Assembly: GCA_026874595.1 (NCBI GenBank)
Contig: CM049306.1
Location: forward strand, 18,345,019 to 18,409,018
DNA: 64,000 nt
Reading direction: 5' to 3'
Source of the DNA: Sipunculus nudus
Taxonomy: Eukaryota > Annelida > Sipuncula > Golfingiida > Sipunculidae
The notes under the pieces are model-generated. The model was not told the DNA's origin and ran no database searches. It saw only the letters and a program-made list of their open reading frames with translations. This document shows positions 1 through 14,800 of the stretch, in pieces (position 1 is the stretch's first letter; every line of letters starts with the position of its first letter). Position numbers and translations under genes: made by a program.

Positions 1-1528
1 ACTTCTTCCTTAAGAAGAATACCTCGCGCCAAGTATACGTAGCTTTATGCAAAATAAATATTAACCAGAAACTTCGATAGGGACCACACCGTTAAAAATA
101 AAGAAGATTTATGACGTTTAAAATATTAGGCACAACAATATATTATTTTTCTCGTCGATACAAGAGACCCGAACGCTTATCGTCTGTCGTCGAAGGAAGG
201 TGTCGCTGGTCTGTTGGAAAAGGTCTGTTGCCTGAATTTAATGTAATACATAAAAAAGGAATATCACATAATAATCGCTAATTCTACAAATGCATTATCT
301 TTCTTCTTAATGGGTATACGTACGGTGAGTATATTGTTAAGAGAACGATATTTAAAACTTTCCTCGTTTTACATATCAGGTAGACCGGATGCGTTAATCA
401 ATTTTTATATATATACCATGTCCACTTTTTAGAAATAATACCCGAGAATCACACCCATTAACTATTCCGATGCATGGTTAAACCCATATGGCAGATCTTT
501 GCCTAAGGCACCAGTCTATATATGAACAACGCTCGCTGTTCAGGCGCGTGTATTCTACATAAATCGGTGACAGGATGGGAAAAGTTATCGGTATAGCCTT
601 ATCCTGGGACTACATGTTTCAAGATATTCTGAATTTTTCTTTGACTCACCACTCAGTCAACGGCAAAAACCCCGATCCCTGTTTTCAACAGCACGTAAAA
701 CAAGACAGGGACGTACCTGTGTAAAGAAGTTTCAGGTAGCAAACTTGTCAGACAGACTTTAAAATCCTTGCCATAAAAGGCACTTCTCAGTTTCAAGGCT
801 TTATACCTAAAAGCTTATTGATTACTGCTGAGAGGTCTCTTTCTTAAAACGTGTCATTTCCCGACGAAAAGGTACATATGTCCTAACGAGAAAATGTAAC
901 AAAAACCCATGATCCCGCACACAGCTCAAAGGACGTCATTGTTTGTTTTGAAAGTCACACGGTCTTTGATTTGTACACAGAGCTCATAGTCGGCAGGAAG
1001 ATAAGCCATGTTGTTGTGACATGAAGAGTTGATCCACTAAAGCCTTGTAAACGAGGATCATACAGGTACTGGATCATTGTAGCCCAACTCTGAATCCTTT
1101 TACTTGCTTCAACAAGTTTCCCGTTTTATAAACGAGGGATTATCATTAAACAGCTGTATCGACTGACAGCTTAAACTGGAAATATTTCAAAGTTTACCTT
1201 AATAAAATAAAACCAGAAAATTATATTTTATCATATAAAGACATTATCGACCAATCCGTGACGGCATACACATTACGCTTTGAAGCCAAGATTATAAATC
1301 GTACGCGTACCATGTCCAAAAGGCATCATATCAATGGAGAATAAACCCTTTTTTGGCTTTTGGTTTCAGAGAACCATGACTGGTGAGCGAGAGCACTTTG
1401 GAGTAACCAAGGTTTATTAAATTCTGTAATACTTGTGGGAATCACCATAAAACCGGCATTAGTCTATCGGTGGAACAGAGTAACAGTCAAGATTTAATTT
1501 GGCATTATTGAATCAAATTATAGCAAAT
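1..1528. other. Upstream region of the PAN-domain gene
   Basis: No convincing coding exon, RNA gene or named repeat was seen. The stretch lies directly upstream of the first coding exon on the + strand, so it should contain promoter and 5' UTR, but no clear TATA box or start site could be fixed. Confidence 0.4.
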
Positions 1529-1861
1529 ATGAAAACATGCTACATATTTTCTGGTTTGTTAATCCTTTTGCCTCAAATACTTGTGTGCTCAACTTCGACC
1601 ATACATGAGACAAAATGGCGCAGACCAAGTTTCACCACAATCAACAAGGCGTTTCGGAACTATACATTTGCGGTCTTTCGTACAAGGGGAATGTTCCAGT
1701 GTTCATCATTTTGTTCCAATGACGTTCGTTGTTACTCTTTCAACTACGGGCCTCGGGATGTGGAGAATAACTGTGAGCTGAATGATCGACTGTCCGATTC
1801 TTATGGTCAATGGCTGGTCAACGCACCTGGGTTCCGCTATTTTGAAATGAGGTCTATTCAG
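1529..1861 (+). CDS. PAN gene exon 1: signal peptide and PAN domain
   Basis: 111 codons ending at CAG|GTAACT, phase 0. It encodes the signal peptide and the whole PAN/apple domain: FQCSSFC, then RCYSFNYGP, then NCELND, then GFRYFEM. A single exon carrying a complete domain fits exon shuffling. Confidence 0.8.
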
Positions 1862-4800
1862 GTAACTTGTAATGTTTAGTTCCCTTTCAAACTTCAGAGT
1901 GTAGAACAAATTTATTATTAAGGCTGTGTGTGTGTGAGGAGGGCAAATGAGAGTAAACTACTTAAGGGAGCTAGAATATCAGCAGAAGCTGACAAAAGCC
2001 CTCAGCCAAAAGAACAGTGTTTAGAGGTGGTAACAGTAACAAGTACTAAATATCTGTTCTCACATGGATGTATATCTGTACATGTCTCAGTTATAAATTT
2101 AAAATTGAGAGGTATGTACCATGATTCATAACAATCCACCAAATGCTTCCTGAAAAATAAGCATCTAAGTTTTATTATATTATAAGCTCTGTGACCTTGA
2201 AAAGTAGGTCAAGGTCAACCCATCTTTGAACTTGACCGAGATTTTGTCAATATATATCTTCACCAAAGAAATAAAATTCCTATTGTGAATCCTTTTAGAG
2301 ATATCCCGCTCACAAGGCCCAAGTTGAAAAATCCAAGAAAAATTCATTAAAAATCAGAAATTGCAGGTGGCGCCCCCAAACTTGTATAGCAGTTAGAGAC
2401 CATCAGTCCCTATGATCATAGTAAGTATTGTGCAAATCCACCCAATGGTACCTGAGAAATAAGCTTCTAAATGTTTTTTCTATGATCAGCTCTAAAACGT
2501 AGAAAAATAGGTCAAGGTCACCCATCTTCGAACTTGTAAGTTGAAAAATCCGATAAAAATTCATAAAAAATCAGAAATTGTAGGTGGCGCCACTAAACTT
2601 GTGTGGCAGGTACAGGCTATCATGCAGCAGTCCTAATAATCAAAGTAAGTTTTGTGAAAATCCACCAAATGGTTCCTGAGTATAAGCATCTAAGTATTTT
2701 TCTATAATCAGCTCTAAAATGTAGAAAAATAGGTCAAGGTCACCCATCTTCGAACTTGACCGAGATTTTGTCGATATACATCTTTAACGAGGAAATAAAA
2801 ATCTGACGGTGAATCCTTTTCAAGATATCCCGCTCACAAGGTAAAAGTTAACGGACGCCGGACGGACGGACGGACGGACGGACAGCTTGGGTGACGACAA
2901 TAGCCCATCAGCCTAAGGGCTGAGGGCTAAAAACAGGATTTATAGTGTATAGGGGGGGGGGGGGGGGGAGCGCCTACCCTGACGTCAGTCAGATTGTACA
3001 AGTGTGAGGGAATACGTTCGGGGAGGGGACAACCTTACGTTATGAACAAATTATATTTATAACTAAGATTATCTAGATTGATATTATATTCTTGTGTTTT
3101 AACTCTGCATACTTTATTTTAAATAAACATTGCTTTTTAACAGGTATAACAGATTAATGGCACCAGCGTCGCTGAATATGTTTGTTTCCCACTTCTCATT
3201 CTATAAGTTTTTATAAGCTTTTCTGTCATATTTTGGTTCAGATTTCTGCGATAGACTCTGCGTATAACTACGTTTATAATTATCATTCTCTCAGGAATTC
3301 GACAAAACACCTCATTTGTTTCTTTTCTTGATGAAATCCTTCGGTTTGTGTTCTATTTTGAAAAGCCGTTCCAAATGTGCACATGAACCCAGCTCACGAT
3401 CTGAAATCAAGGTCAAGGAATGGTGTCCTTTTTCTTAAAATTAAACATTTATCCTTGACCTTACCTTTACAATAGCTTTTGGTGAGTTCTTTAAGGTTTT
3501 GCTTCCCCAGATCCTGACTGACTGACTGACTGACTGACTGACTGAAAGTGAAGTCGGCGATCTGGCCAGTAACAGGTCTCCGGAAAACATGGCCCACACT
3601 GGCTCCCTCAGCAAGGTCAAAGTTTAACAGGTTGAGTCGGTGTTTAGTTGATCCGGGATATTTAAGGCGAAAATAGAAGATACTGATAGAGTTGAAGATC
3701 GTAGTTAGAGTGAGAGGAAGCCGGAGAACCACCGACCTTGGACGGGCCACTACTAATCCACTCTCATGGCAACACCTGGGATCGTACCGGGGTCGTCAGA
3801 GGAGAGGGTCAAGCGTTTTACCGCTCAGCTGTACAAGCCCCTGTTGGCCCAGATCCCATCAGAACAAAATATTATTGTACTTGTTCTTAACAGTTTGCTA
3901 CAAGTCCCAAAGTTCTGCCAACATATCATTAAAAAAAGTATCTGTGAAAACGGTTCTAATGAAATGCCAGCAACTTGGCCCTTTAGGTTTACAATTAAAT
4001 TTAATTACTTAAATGCACTCATTATTAGACAAATATTCCTTAAAATAGCACAATGTTTGATATGAAGTACACATCCAGTAAATACTCTACCAATTCAAGC
4101 AAAAACTTCATAAATATTTCACTGATGACTCAAAGCTTTTGTTTAAGGATTTGAGACTGAAGAAATCTACTAGCATGTATTTCCGTTAAAGATTGTTATT
4201 TTCATCTCTTTTTACAAGGCAACCTTTATATATAACATATCACCTCTTTGTTTATCGAAATTAATATTTTCTATACAATTTGAGTCTTCATCTTATTACC
4301 GGAATATTCCACTGGATTTGACAAAAGGTGCGTCATCATTAGGACAATATACAGTGATTAAATTACAATGAGTTTGACCAAAATCAATACTCACTAAGCG
4401 GTTTTGGGTGTCTGTTTTCTGTCCATCACAAGTGGCAGATATCCATATTACAAATACATTGTACTGTGGTTGGTACAGCCACTGAAAAAAAACCCATTAC
4501 CCTAACATCCGCTTAAGATTTCAGAGCTTTCATAAGATATAAGGGTCTCTGAAAGCAAAGAATTTCAAATGTCCGTTAAAAAGTAGGTTCTTCTTGAAAG
4601 TTGTTTCTGAGAAAATCCCTTGTTACTTATACTAGCTACGGATATAGTAGGTAATGTATATTAAGTTCATATAACTCCACAAGTTAAAATAGACAGCCTT
4701 GGTCAACGGAGCCCAGTAAGTCTGAACCTTTGGCAATCTTGTTGGGTCGGATGGTCTTTATTCCAGGGTCGGTCTTCTGTGTGTCTTCTGATAGTTGGCT

Positions 4801-7800
4801 GTGACCTATATTCTCCAAATAATTGAAAAGACATGATTTTCAGCATCCTGAAAGTCAGACGAAGGTGTTTGTTTTGTATTAACCTTCTAGTATGTGGCTA
4901 AACGACAGGTCTTTGGCCATCTATAAAAATAATGCTGGGAAAGGTAAGATTATACAAAAATGACATTTTATGTTTTTGTGTTGTTATTACAATTTTAAGA
5001 AAAACAGAAATAGAGAAAATGGTCGGGACATCAAACAACGTTGTTTGATATTGTCATCAGGTTCATAATAATAAATCCACTTGAAAGAAGGTAAGTCATA
5101 CAGGTTACTTTTAATATTCTTACGTAGTATTAAAATATATTAAAATAAACGGAAAATTAATCAAAACCAATCTTTTGAAAGGCATTTTTTTCTTCTAAAT
5201 AACATACATCATATGAGATCTGTTATGAATCTTAAACCGTTTTATAAATAAATTGGTTATTGATTTGGGAATTCTTGTTTACTCCTTTCTGACGACTTGG
5301 CTGTTCAGACAATTTATTGACTGGATGCATCACAGCCTCACTGCACCATATCCGAGAGAGGTTTTCATTGCTACTGGATAGCATCTTAATGTTGTGGTAA
5401 AAGTAGTTCATGTTTCTTTCACTGCATCAGGGCACATGGCTCTTAGATGCTCCATATGGCAAACATATCAGTGACTAGAAAACTAATTGAAAAGATTCAG
5501 ACTCAAATTTTGGAAACAATAATTATGATCTATAACCTTGAACTTTACCCCCGAAATCAATTGGATTCTTTAAGGATTACGGTAATACAAAAATGCGTTT
5601 TGAACTAATTAATCACATAAATTTAGACCCATTAATGTGAATACTGAATCACATGAAACATCCCTAGAAGTTCATCATCTGAAATCAAAGCTGATAATTA
5701 CTTGTGACCTCAACCTTTTAGCCCAAAAACGATAAGGCTGTTCCTCTAATGTCTGGTGAAAGACACGCATACACACCCGTGCATACCAAATTCGAAAGGG
5801 TATTTCCTTTTATGATAATCGGCATATATGTAAAGTTTTATTACAATGATTCAACTCAAAGATGTTCAACTTGTATATGGAGTTTGTCCAAGAGAGAAAT
5901 ATTCAGCTGAAAAGCATGACCTGTGACTAACATTTACCATTTAGACTGGAAAAAATAAAAATGTTTGGTTAAACTACATTTTCGCATTACCTGAAGAGCA
6001 GGGGCAAAATTTATGATTGGTGAGCTAGAAGGAGCTGTGACATGTAACTTGATTGACATATATTAGTCAGTATAAACATGACAAATAATGAGGCCGAAAA
6101 AAAAAGAAAAAATTCAGATGGCACCACCGGTGTCATAAAATTTATCAAGTTATTCGTGATCAATCAACATGCATATCAATATTCAGATCAAGTCATTCAA
6201 GAATTTTAGAAAAGTGATGCTTTTGTGGGAAATGGTATTTCAAGTGCGTACCAATTGTGTTGAAATTTCTTAATTGTTAGTCATACTCTTGCAGATCTCT
6301 AAGGTCGCTACTGATTTAAATCATTAATATGTGATTAAGGGACCTACAAAATCCTGGTTATTGCCAACTACCAGTCAAATATTGGAATTTTATTGTATTA
6401 TGACAAGTTATAGTAGATGAAAACAAAAATGAAAAAAAATCCTCGATTAGGGCCCAATTATGCACGGCTTTCCGAAACGGCTGCCTTGGAACCACTTAAG
6501 AATGGAATTTGACAAACCGCCATATATACGTTAAAGCAATATCTCTTATATTTTTCCAGACAATACATTCAATATTACAATGTTCTCATGGAGACCAATT
6601 ATAATATATAAAATTTTAGAGCAATGACTCAAAGACCTCTTGAGATAATGTATGCGAAAGGAATATTGGATCCATGGTAGCTATTCAACTGCATTTTATA
6701 CGAGTTTCAAATATTAAAGCGCACATTATTGTTAGTTACTATTCTTCTGATAAAAGAAAAGAAATGATAGTGACAGATGGTCAGCCAACCTTACGGTATA
6801 AACCAAAGAACAAACGGACAGACTTGACAACTGTAGGTTAACCATGCAGGTCCTTTAATCATGAAAGTAATATCATCTAACCTGAAACAATTATTTAGGT
6901 CATCATATGGGGTGCCACTGAAAATTTATTTTGCATATTTGCCACTTGATCAATATGTAGGTGAATTTTGTAATGACAACTGGTGTCTTTATAAAGAAAT
7001 CTGCCATTTTGTATGTATTTTTACTGGAAAGCGTTAATGTTCGTGGTGCTCAAATATGATTTCGCCTCAACACTCTGAGAATTTTGCATGCAAATAGTCA
7101 TCAAGGTGTAAATGGGGCACATTATTTAAATTTTATAAACCAACATCACTTTTGTTCAGCACTATCATACATTCAGAAAGGTCTGGCATTCAAGGTGCTC
7201 AAAATCATGCTTTTGCCATTTAGTTCGCAGAATATAAGTCACGGGGACCTAATTCGGTGAATTTGTTGGATATTTAAAAAGGACCTATCCGGGTTTAAGT
7301 TAAAAGTTCCTAGATTCAGCTTTTACGATTTGTGTCCTGTTTAAGGGACAGCTAAAAATAATTAATTTGAGTAAGAAACTGGGCCTGGGGGCAATATTGG
7401 ATAAATGCAAATTAAGCATTGTTCGACTCAAAATATTCTGGTAGACTTTAAAAAAGTGCTTTCAGACCCATTTCCCAGACGAATGGTGATAAAATACTTT
7501 CTGTAGCAATTTGTGGTGCGTCATTCCGTATAATGGCTGGACTCTTTGAGTCCTCGCACTGGGGCTAAAGGGTCGCGCCCCTGGATGCAATCGACTACTA
7601 AAGTCCAAGGTGCATGAAGTCCATTTCCCAGGAGACGTTTCAGATATATACGCGTGGTCATTTAAGCACATGCACTGTTTTTTATTGTGCCTTTATCTTA
7701 CAAACCTCTACCTTTTACAGCCAAACCGCCTAGAGCCGTACCAGGGGGCGGAGTGTGTGGACGCTGCGGTGGATCTGCCGTCTGAAAAACTTACGCCTCT

Positions 7801-8294
7801 CTACTTAACAATAGGTAGAGGTTACTTTGGTAAAACGTTGTTTGCAAACGGCGTTTCAAGCCCGAAACCCGTGGAACTGGAACTGAGGGGTTTCTCTGGA
7901 CAAGTGGACGCGATGGAAGTCTACCCGCCACCCGGACAGCCGTCAATGTCCATTATATTCCAAGGTAAAGGTGTAATTCAATCTGCACAGATAGACGCGT
8001 CTGTGCGTGAAAAATAATCATATGATTTATAACGTTGGTGTTCCCATGTGTACGTCAGCCAATAAGCGTAGGCTATGTGTATATGCCTGAAAATAAGATC
8101 ATAGGATTTGCGTAAACTCCGGGATTCCCAGTAAAACAACGTTGCCCTTGCATCATTATGGCCGAGACCTGCTTGGTCCACAATGCCACTAAATGCTCAT
8201 GATAGTCAACGCATATACGCATAAACACGCACATTTTATAAATATATTTTAATGTAATATCAAATGAATGTAATCCACTTTGTAGTAAAAACCT

Positions 8295-8357
<63 letters not shown>

Positions 8358-11300
8358 ACGGAACCTAATATAAACAGATCACGTATGCGTGTTGAACACA
8401 AATTCTGTAACGGAGATTAAAAAAATAAAAAATCAGATCCTGTAACACTTGGCAGCGTGAAATGTCTAGGAAATGCAGAAATAGCACTTATCTTAGCATC
8501 AACTACGCTCCTGAGGCAGCGGAAATCTTGCGCTTCTAAAGAAGCAACTGATATTCACGCTGCCAGCTTTGACCGTTTATGATATATTTAGACACCAGAT
8601 GGCGGTTCGTTGTCCGCTGAAAAATACATGCGTATGATGCGATAAGCAGCCAACCAAATGCCAATAAACAAACACTCGACAGGCATCCTGGCTCCGCGCA
8701 TAGCTGCGCTTCAAGCGCCGCTTGATGAGTTTACGGTCGAATTTTAATTGCTCCCTCTGCATTCTCGCATCATCGACCGATTCGATTATGACATTATGAC
8801 TGTGTTAGCGTAGCCATGTATCTGTTGTCTGCAGAACTGAAACCAGCCAGCGAGGTGTGCAAGCAGCCTTTGTTGTTACGTTTCGTTTGAATTACAGCTC
8901 ACCGGTCGGGCATCCTAGGTACCCAAGGCCCTGAGCAACCATGTCTGGGGCAATTCTCTCTGAGCCTGTGGCCTGTTACCGGGGCGATGAGCTGTCAATC
9001 AAAACGAACTGAACATGCATGATTGGCTCCGTGTATATATAATTCTCGCTTGGCAGTGTCTTCCAGCACAAAGTCTCACCTGATTGGACAAAAATACAGT
9101 GCTCCCCTCTGGTGTAGCAATTCAGGATACGAGGTCATAACAAACAGCGCTTACGATATAGGTACCAGGCCTATAGTTAAAGCGCTGTGTAAAGAGCGTA
9201 AGCATCAACAGGTTTTACCTGACCCTGCCCTACAATATACCCAAAAATGTTACTTGTGCATGAAAAAACTTAGATTTTACTAAGTTGACGGTCAGACGTG
9301 CTCACTGAGTCTTTCGAAGAGGTCGCGAAGAATTTGCAGATGTTTCTCCGAGGTGTCGCTGTACTCGATGAGGTCATCAATATATGCATCGCAGCACTGA
9401 ATGTCATTGACAAGTAGTTCTTATGCCCGCAGTAATATTCCCAGAAATCAGATCTGACTTCAAATGGATAATGTGAAGCGGAACTGAAGTGTGCCTGTCT
9501 GAAAACACACCATAAACAAGTGAATGTGCACCAGTAAAGGACCTATTAGAAAATGGCAAAGTGTTTGCTAACATGAGAGTCTGGCCTGAACCAGTGTCCC
9601 TCAAAATTCTAATAGGGTTAGAATCTGAAAAATCACTTGAAAGTGATACAAAATCCTCGTGTATGAATGGCTCAAAAAACCCCATTACTGAGTCAGGAGA
9701 GGAATCTACTACCTCAGCCTCATCAAACAAAGAACTGACATTGACAGTGTCAGTCATAAACTCTGTTTCAGAGTTATCTAAGGAATCTACATCCTTTTTA
9801 TCATCAAACTCCTCACGGGAGTCAACAGAGGAATTTTCCTCAGCAGAAACAAACTTCTGTTTGTTATAAGATGACCTGGCCTCATTTGAAATACTCTCGC
9901 AAGAGTTATAAAAGGACTTAGCCTCGTTTAGAGAATACTCCTCGCAGGAGTCTTGAAAGGACATAGCCTTATTTAATACCTCGAAGGAATCAACTGAAGT
10001 TTTAACCCCGCAATCTACGGATTCTTCTTTGGAAGACGTCAAAAGACGGCACTGTTTTTTGACAACTGTTCAAGTTGATCAGAGTCCGGTTCGTCAACAA
10101 ATGTCTCAGGTTTGAAATCTGCCATGTTAAGATGTCAAAACAATAACAAAAAACCACTCAGATAAATCCTGTGAACAATGTACTGTAAACAATATGTAAT
10201 CTTGTAAACAATGTATGATAAAACAATGTGTCCAGGTCAAAGCCTAATAAATTTGAAAACTATTAAGCATCTCGACGAGAGCCCCCAATTTTTTGTTACG
10301 GAACCTAATATAAATAAATCACGTATGCGTGATTAACACATATTCTGTAACGGAGTTAAAAAAAATATAAAAATCAGATTCTGTAAAACTAGGCAGCGTG
10401 AAATGTCTAGGGGAATGAATAAAGAAGTATATATATATATATGATATACAAATATAATTTACAATTTATTAATGCAACAATCATTGCGGATTAGCTAATT
10501 TATGCATTTTTCTATGGTACTATGAAATATTATATATCACGGTTACCTCCACAAAAAAATTAAAAAAATATTACATATAAAAATACGGTGATTGGGAGAG
10601 GACATGCATAAAATTATGTTTATTTCATCCGAGAGATACTATCGCGTGGCTAGAAAAATAGCTGTCACACGCCAAAGCAGTTTCATTGAAGGCAAGATAT
10701 ATTAACAGGTTTATGAACAACAACAGATATATCGAGGTGACCTGGCTCTTAGCCCTGGAGGTATAACCGCCAAGATAAGTGTGCACGCTATTGTAACTTC
10801 GTGCGCATGCATGCATTTTTTATGTCGTGTTCACGCGATATAGTATCCCATGCGCACGAAATAAAAATAATGTTTCGCATATCTATTCCAACCACCGTAT
10901 GAAATACAAAAGCTAATTAGTTTGATCTGGTCGTTCGACCGCTTGTGAATTCTGACCAGAGTACTAACACCAGCGAGTACCTTATAGCCTGACAAATGGA
11001 TTTCGTCTTCCTCTTAGAAAACATTTTAGACAGTTTGCTCGCTCATGACAGAAAATCAAACAGAATTAATGCAAAAACTCACTGTTTAACCAAAAATAAT
11101 AGTTCTACTTTTTTAAAACTACTATATATATAAACCGCTGCATATAAATTATTTTATAATATGGGGTTTGATACGAATTAAATGGGAAAAACCTCTAACA
11201 GCTATTAAAAAAAAAGTCGCATGAAACGTGTTTTGTTTTACAGAAGGGGTGGTATACAAACACACTGTGGCAGGTCCAAAACCATTCCCCCTAGAAGCGG

Positions 11301-11746
11301 GATACCCGAAGCCGGTAAGCGAGGAATTCGGCTCAGAAATACCCACCCGCCCAGACTTTGTGCTAACTGGCATAACGTGGGAGGAGTTGGTAATTGCTAA
11401 GAATGGAACCGTGTACACTTACAAGTGAGTCTTAAACATTGACCAGAAGCCTGCTTAATTATAGAAGTTGTCAAATTCGGTAGTCACATGATCATTTACG
11501 TAACCGAGTCATTTGTCAACAAGGGGCTTTGCCCACTGGATGTAGGTTATATATTTATAGATATATATACACACACACATATATATATAAATATATATGT
11601 ATATATGTATATATATATATATATATATTGAAACCTGTGTAATTAGACCACCATTAGGACACCTATTAATGTCCTTAAAAGGACACCCTTAAAAGGTGGT
11701 CTTAATGGACAGTTGATCTCATTAGACACGTGGTCTTTATTGTTAT

Positions 11747-11818
<72 letters not shown>

Positions 11819-14800
11819 GGATAGATATTCACCATCAGTGTACGATTGTATAGCTTGAATGATATTTGTTTAATTTAAATGTTATTTACTATGATACTCC
11901 ATGTATGGTATAGAATCTTCGTACTCATCACCAATTTTTCTCGTGCTGTATATTCCGTCATTTTCAGTCTTTAATATTAAACGATGAGAAATATTTTTGA
12001 AGGATATATTAAGGTCTCAGATGATATTTTATGGTGCACTAAATATTTATCATTATATTCTATTTTATTTAACCAAGAGCTATTGGTTCATTCAACGAAG
12101 TGCTTTTGAATACCTGAAATGACAATGTGATATTATCATTATTTTCCATCAGAGGGGAACACATTTTGTACCGGCTTAAGACACTTCTCGTGACAAGTAT
12201 ACCGCAATATAACGACGCTGTAATGATTGGATTTAAGTGCGCGAGAGAGTGGTTATTGGTGTTTATAATGACTAATTTATGATGATGATTTAATACTTAT
12301 TTCTGTCTATAGTTTAACATCCAGGGAGGTTACAGGCGTTGAGGAATGGGAAATCTCTGCCTTCAGGAATGTTCCTGATAGTGTGACGGCGGCTAGCAGT
12401 ATTCACAACCTTCCCACTGGTGTCTGCGCTTTGTTTGTTTGTTACCCAAATGAGCAGTATATTGTGAGAATGACAGATGGCTTTACAATTTCTCCTTAAA
12501 CCTAAAGCTTTTCTCATTTCTTGTGGCAACCTCCAAGGTTGGCCTTAAACAAATTGGATGACACCCTTTTGTGTGTCAACCAGCACAGGTACCAGCTAGG
12601 CGTTGCCCTAGGTGAAAGAAAATACAGAAAATAAAAGAAAAACAACAACAATTTCTCTGTATTCAAATAAGGATAAATGTCATTTGAAATAGTCAGTATG
12701 TGAACGGACATTTCAGCCAATTTATGAATTGGTTCAATAGCACAGAAGAGGCCAGCCAAGACCAGCGGTCTGGCGGCAGACGATTAATGGCGTCCTTTCT
12801 TTCACTGTGCCTATAGACATGCATGGTGCTGTGAATGGACCATGTATTAGTTGATAAAAAGATACTATTGCGAGGAAAGAAAACGGTGGACAATTTTATT
12901 TGGAGATTTTATTATGTCAGTTATGCAGGCGTCAAACTATCCGTAAACAATAAAATAAAGGTTAACAATTGAGTTTTTCTTTCTCTATCGCCGGAGGGAA
13001 CACATTGATAGTTTTAATCCGAAAATGATCACATATATGACCATTTCACAACAATACATGATAATCAGTTAGCACACCTTGGTATCCAGAACAATTTGTA
13101 GAGAGGTATATTGGGTTGGATAGTGCGCCGAAACGTGTTGAATTTTATACTGAAAACTGATCAGGCGAATAGACGTCTTTTCATCTTTGGTACACGAGCT
13201 GACCCCGTCAAATCGCAAACTAACTTTTGGTAAAGAAGTTATTAAAAAAGGAATGATAGGAAACAAAGAAAAATAAATAACAGAGATGAGCGAAAAAAAC
13301 GTCTAAGGTCAAGTTGTCTACATTATACATGTTGCACATTCGCTTTCTAAATCCTTGATCTGCAAATGCGAAATGTCCCTAAACCACGTAATCAATTGCG
13401 GCCTGTACTGCGATGTAAAGGGTATATACAACTAAGTTTTTTTGGAGCCAGGGACGCTAATGAAAGTTGAATGAAGCCTAAAACCATTGGAACAGAAAGT
13501 TGCAATTGGGGTTCAAGCTGATAAGATTTATCGATCGTCCAGCAAGGCGTGCATTAAGGAGAAATACGCAAACATCCAGAATAATATGATGTTACAGATG
13601 TCTCTTTAATTGCATGCAGCAGTCTTACACGGTATGTACAGCGCTAGCATTGTCCGTTGCCATGGGAGACACGCGAGCTGGCCCGGCCCATGCGTGGAGT
13701 CTGACGTGTAAACACAGCGGTCATGCTAGTCTCGGGCTTTCTCGCCTGGCCGTGCCGGGCCGGGCCGGCCCATGTGTGAACCCTGACATATAGAAACACA
13801 GCGTTCTTTGTTCTAGTTTGTTCTTTCGGTGTGTGTATTATGGGTTCTTTAGATTGTTCGTGAAATAGAAGTTTCTAGAATGTTCGGATAAAACGTTATA
13901 AATAAAGGGCTGTGTTAAGAGCCATGAGGAGGAGAGAGAAATATTCCAGCGTACAAGGAAGAGTGTTAGCCAGTCTGTAGACTTATCCGATAATTTCAGC
14001 AGTTATAGATCTTCTTCGAATTTGTAACGGATTTTATAAAGTTTTCAGTTTGCCTTTGGAATCACTATCAGAACTTCACTTTTGGATAACAACAAATTGA
14101 TTTTGTGATTGAACTGGACTGTTATTCTCTGAGAAGATTTATGTGAACTGTTCATCTGGATTATACATTATAAAGGACTTGTTGTCGCTGTGACAGTGGT
14201 GGTATTGTAATGTTAGAATTGTTTCAAGAATATATTATAATTATTTGTTAACAAAAAATCACTGACTTCTTTTTTCATTTCCCTAGACATTTCACGCTGC
14301 CTAGTGGTACGGAATCTGATTTTTTTATCTCCATTACAAAATTTATGTTCGTCACGACTACGTCATCTGTTGATATTAGGTTCCGTAACAATGATAGCTA
14401 TCCTTGATCATGACAAGAGCCGGTAGAAGCGGGGACAATTAAGAGTTGATCAACATACTGCGGAATTTCAAGACTTCCAGATTCTCCGTGTGTAAATCCA
14501 CAATTATGACGTTATTTAGTTCAGCTAAACGGTATGTGGTGGCACCTACCACACCGCCTCGACTGCACCTGATGATTGTCCATCCTTGAAAACCAGCACC
14601 CGTTCAAAGTTTGTGCTTCCCATCACTAATTTAACAACTAACAGGTGCCTGAAATCTCGATAAAAAACTGTTTTCATGGTCAGTATATCTTTGCGAGACC
14701 TTAAATATGGCAAGGCCATTGGCAAAAGGAACATTCAGGCTGGGATCAGACTGAAATCTCTATTTTAATCCAAGAACTCCGGCTCCCTGTCATCTATCAA

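Larger units (their letters stand above)
2936..5500. other. Intron 1 of PAN gene, mostly unassigned
   Basis: Apart from the poly(G) and GACT tracts I see nothing that looks coding or that repeats elsewhere in the window. Short open frames at 3394-4065 lack domain signals and I regard them as chance. Confidence 0.5.

Noticed and set aside
8577..8762. 61-codon frame conserved at 62740-62925
   Set aside because: Conservation reflects the shared MITE; the length is small, no domain is visible, and the frame has no start context or extension.
9023..9283. 86-codon + frame
   Set aside because: It crosses the end of the 9-bp-TSD MITE and its flank; the matching region of the inverted copy does not preserve it.
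12310..12500. Possible additional PAN gene exon after the acceptor near 12312
   Set aside because: A stop codon follows in the needed frame, and exons 3 and 4 already join in correct phase.
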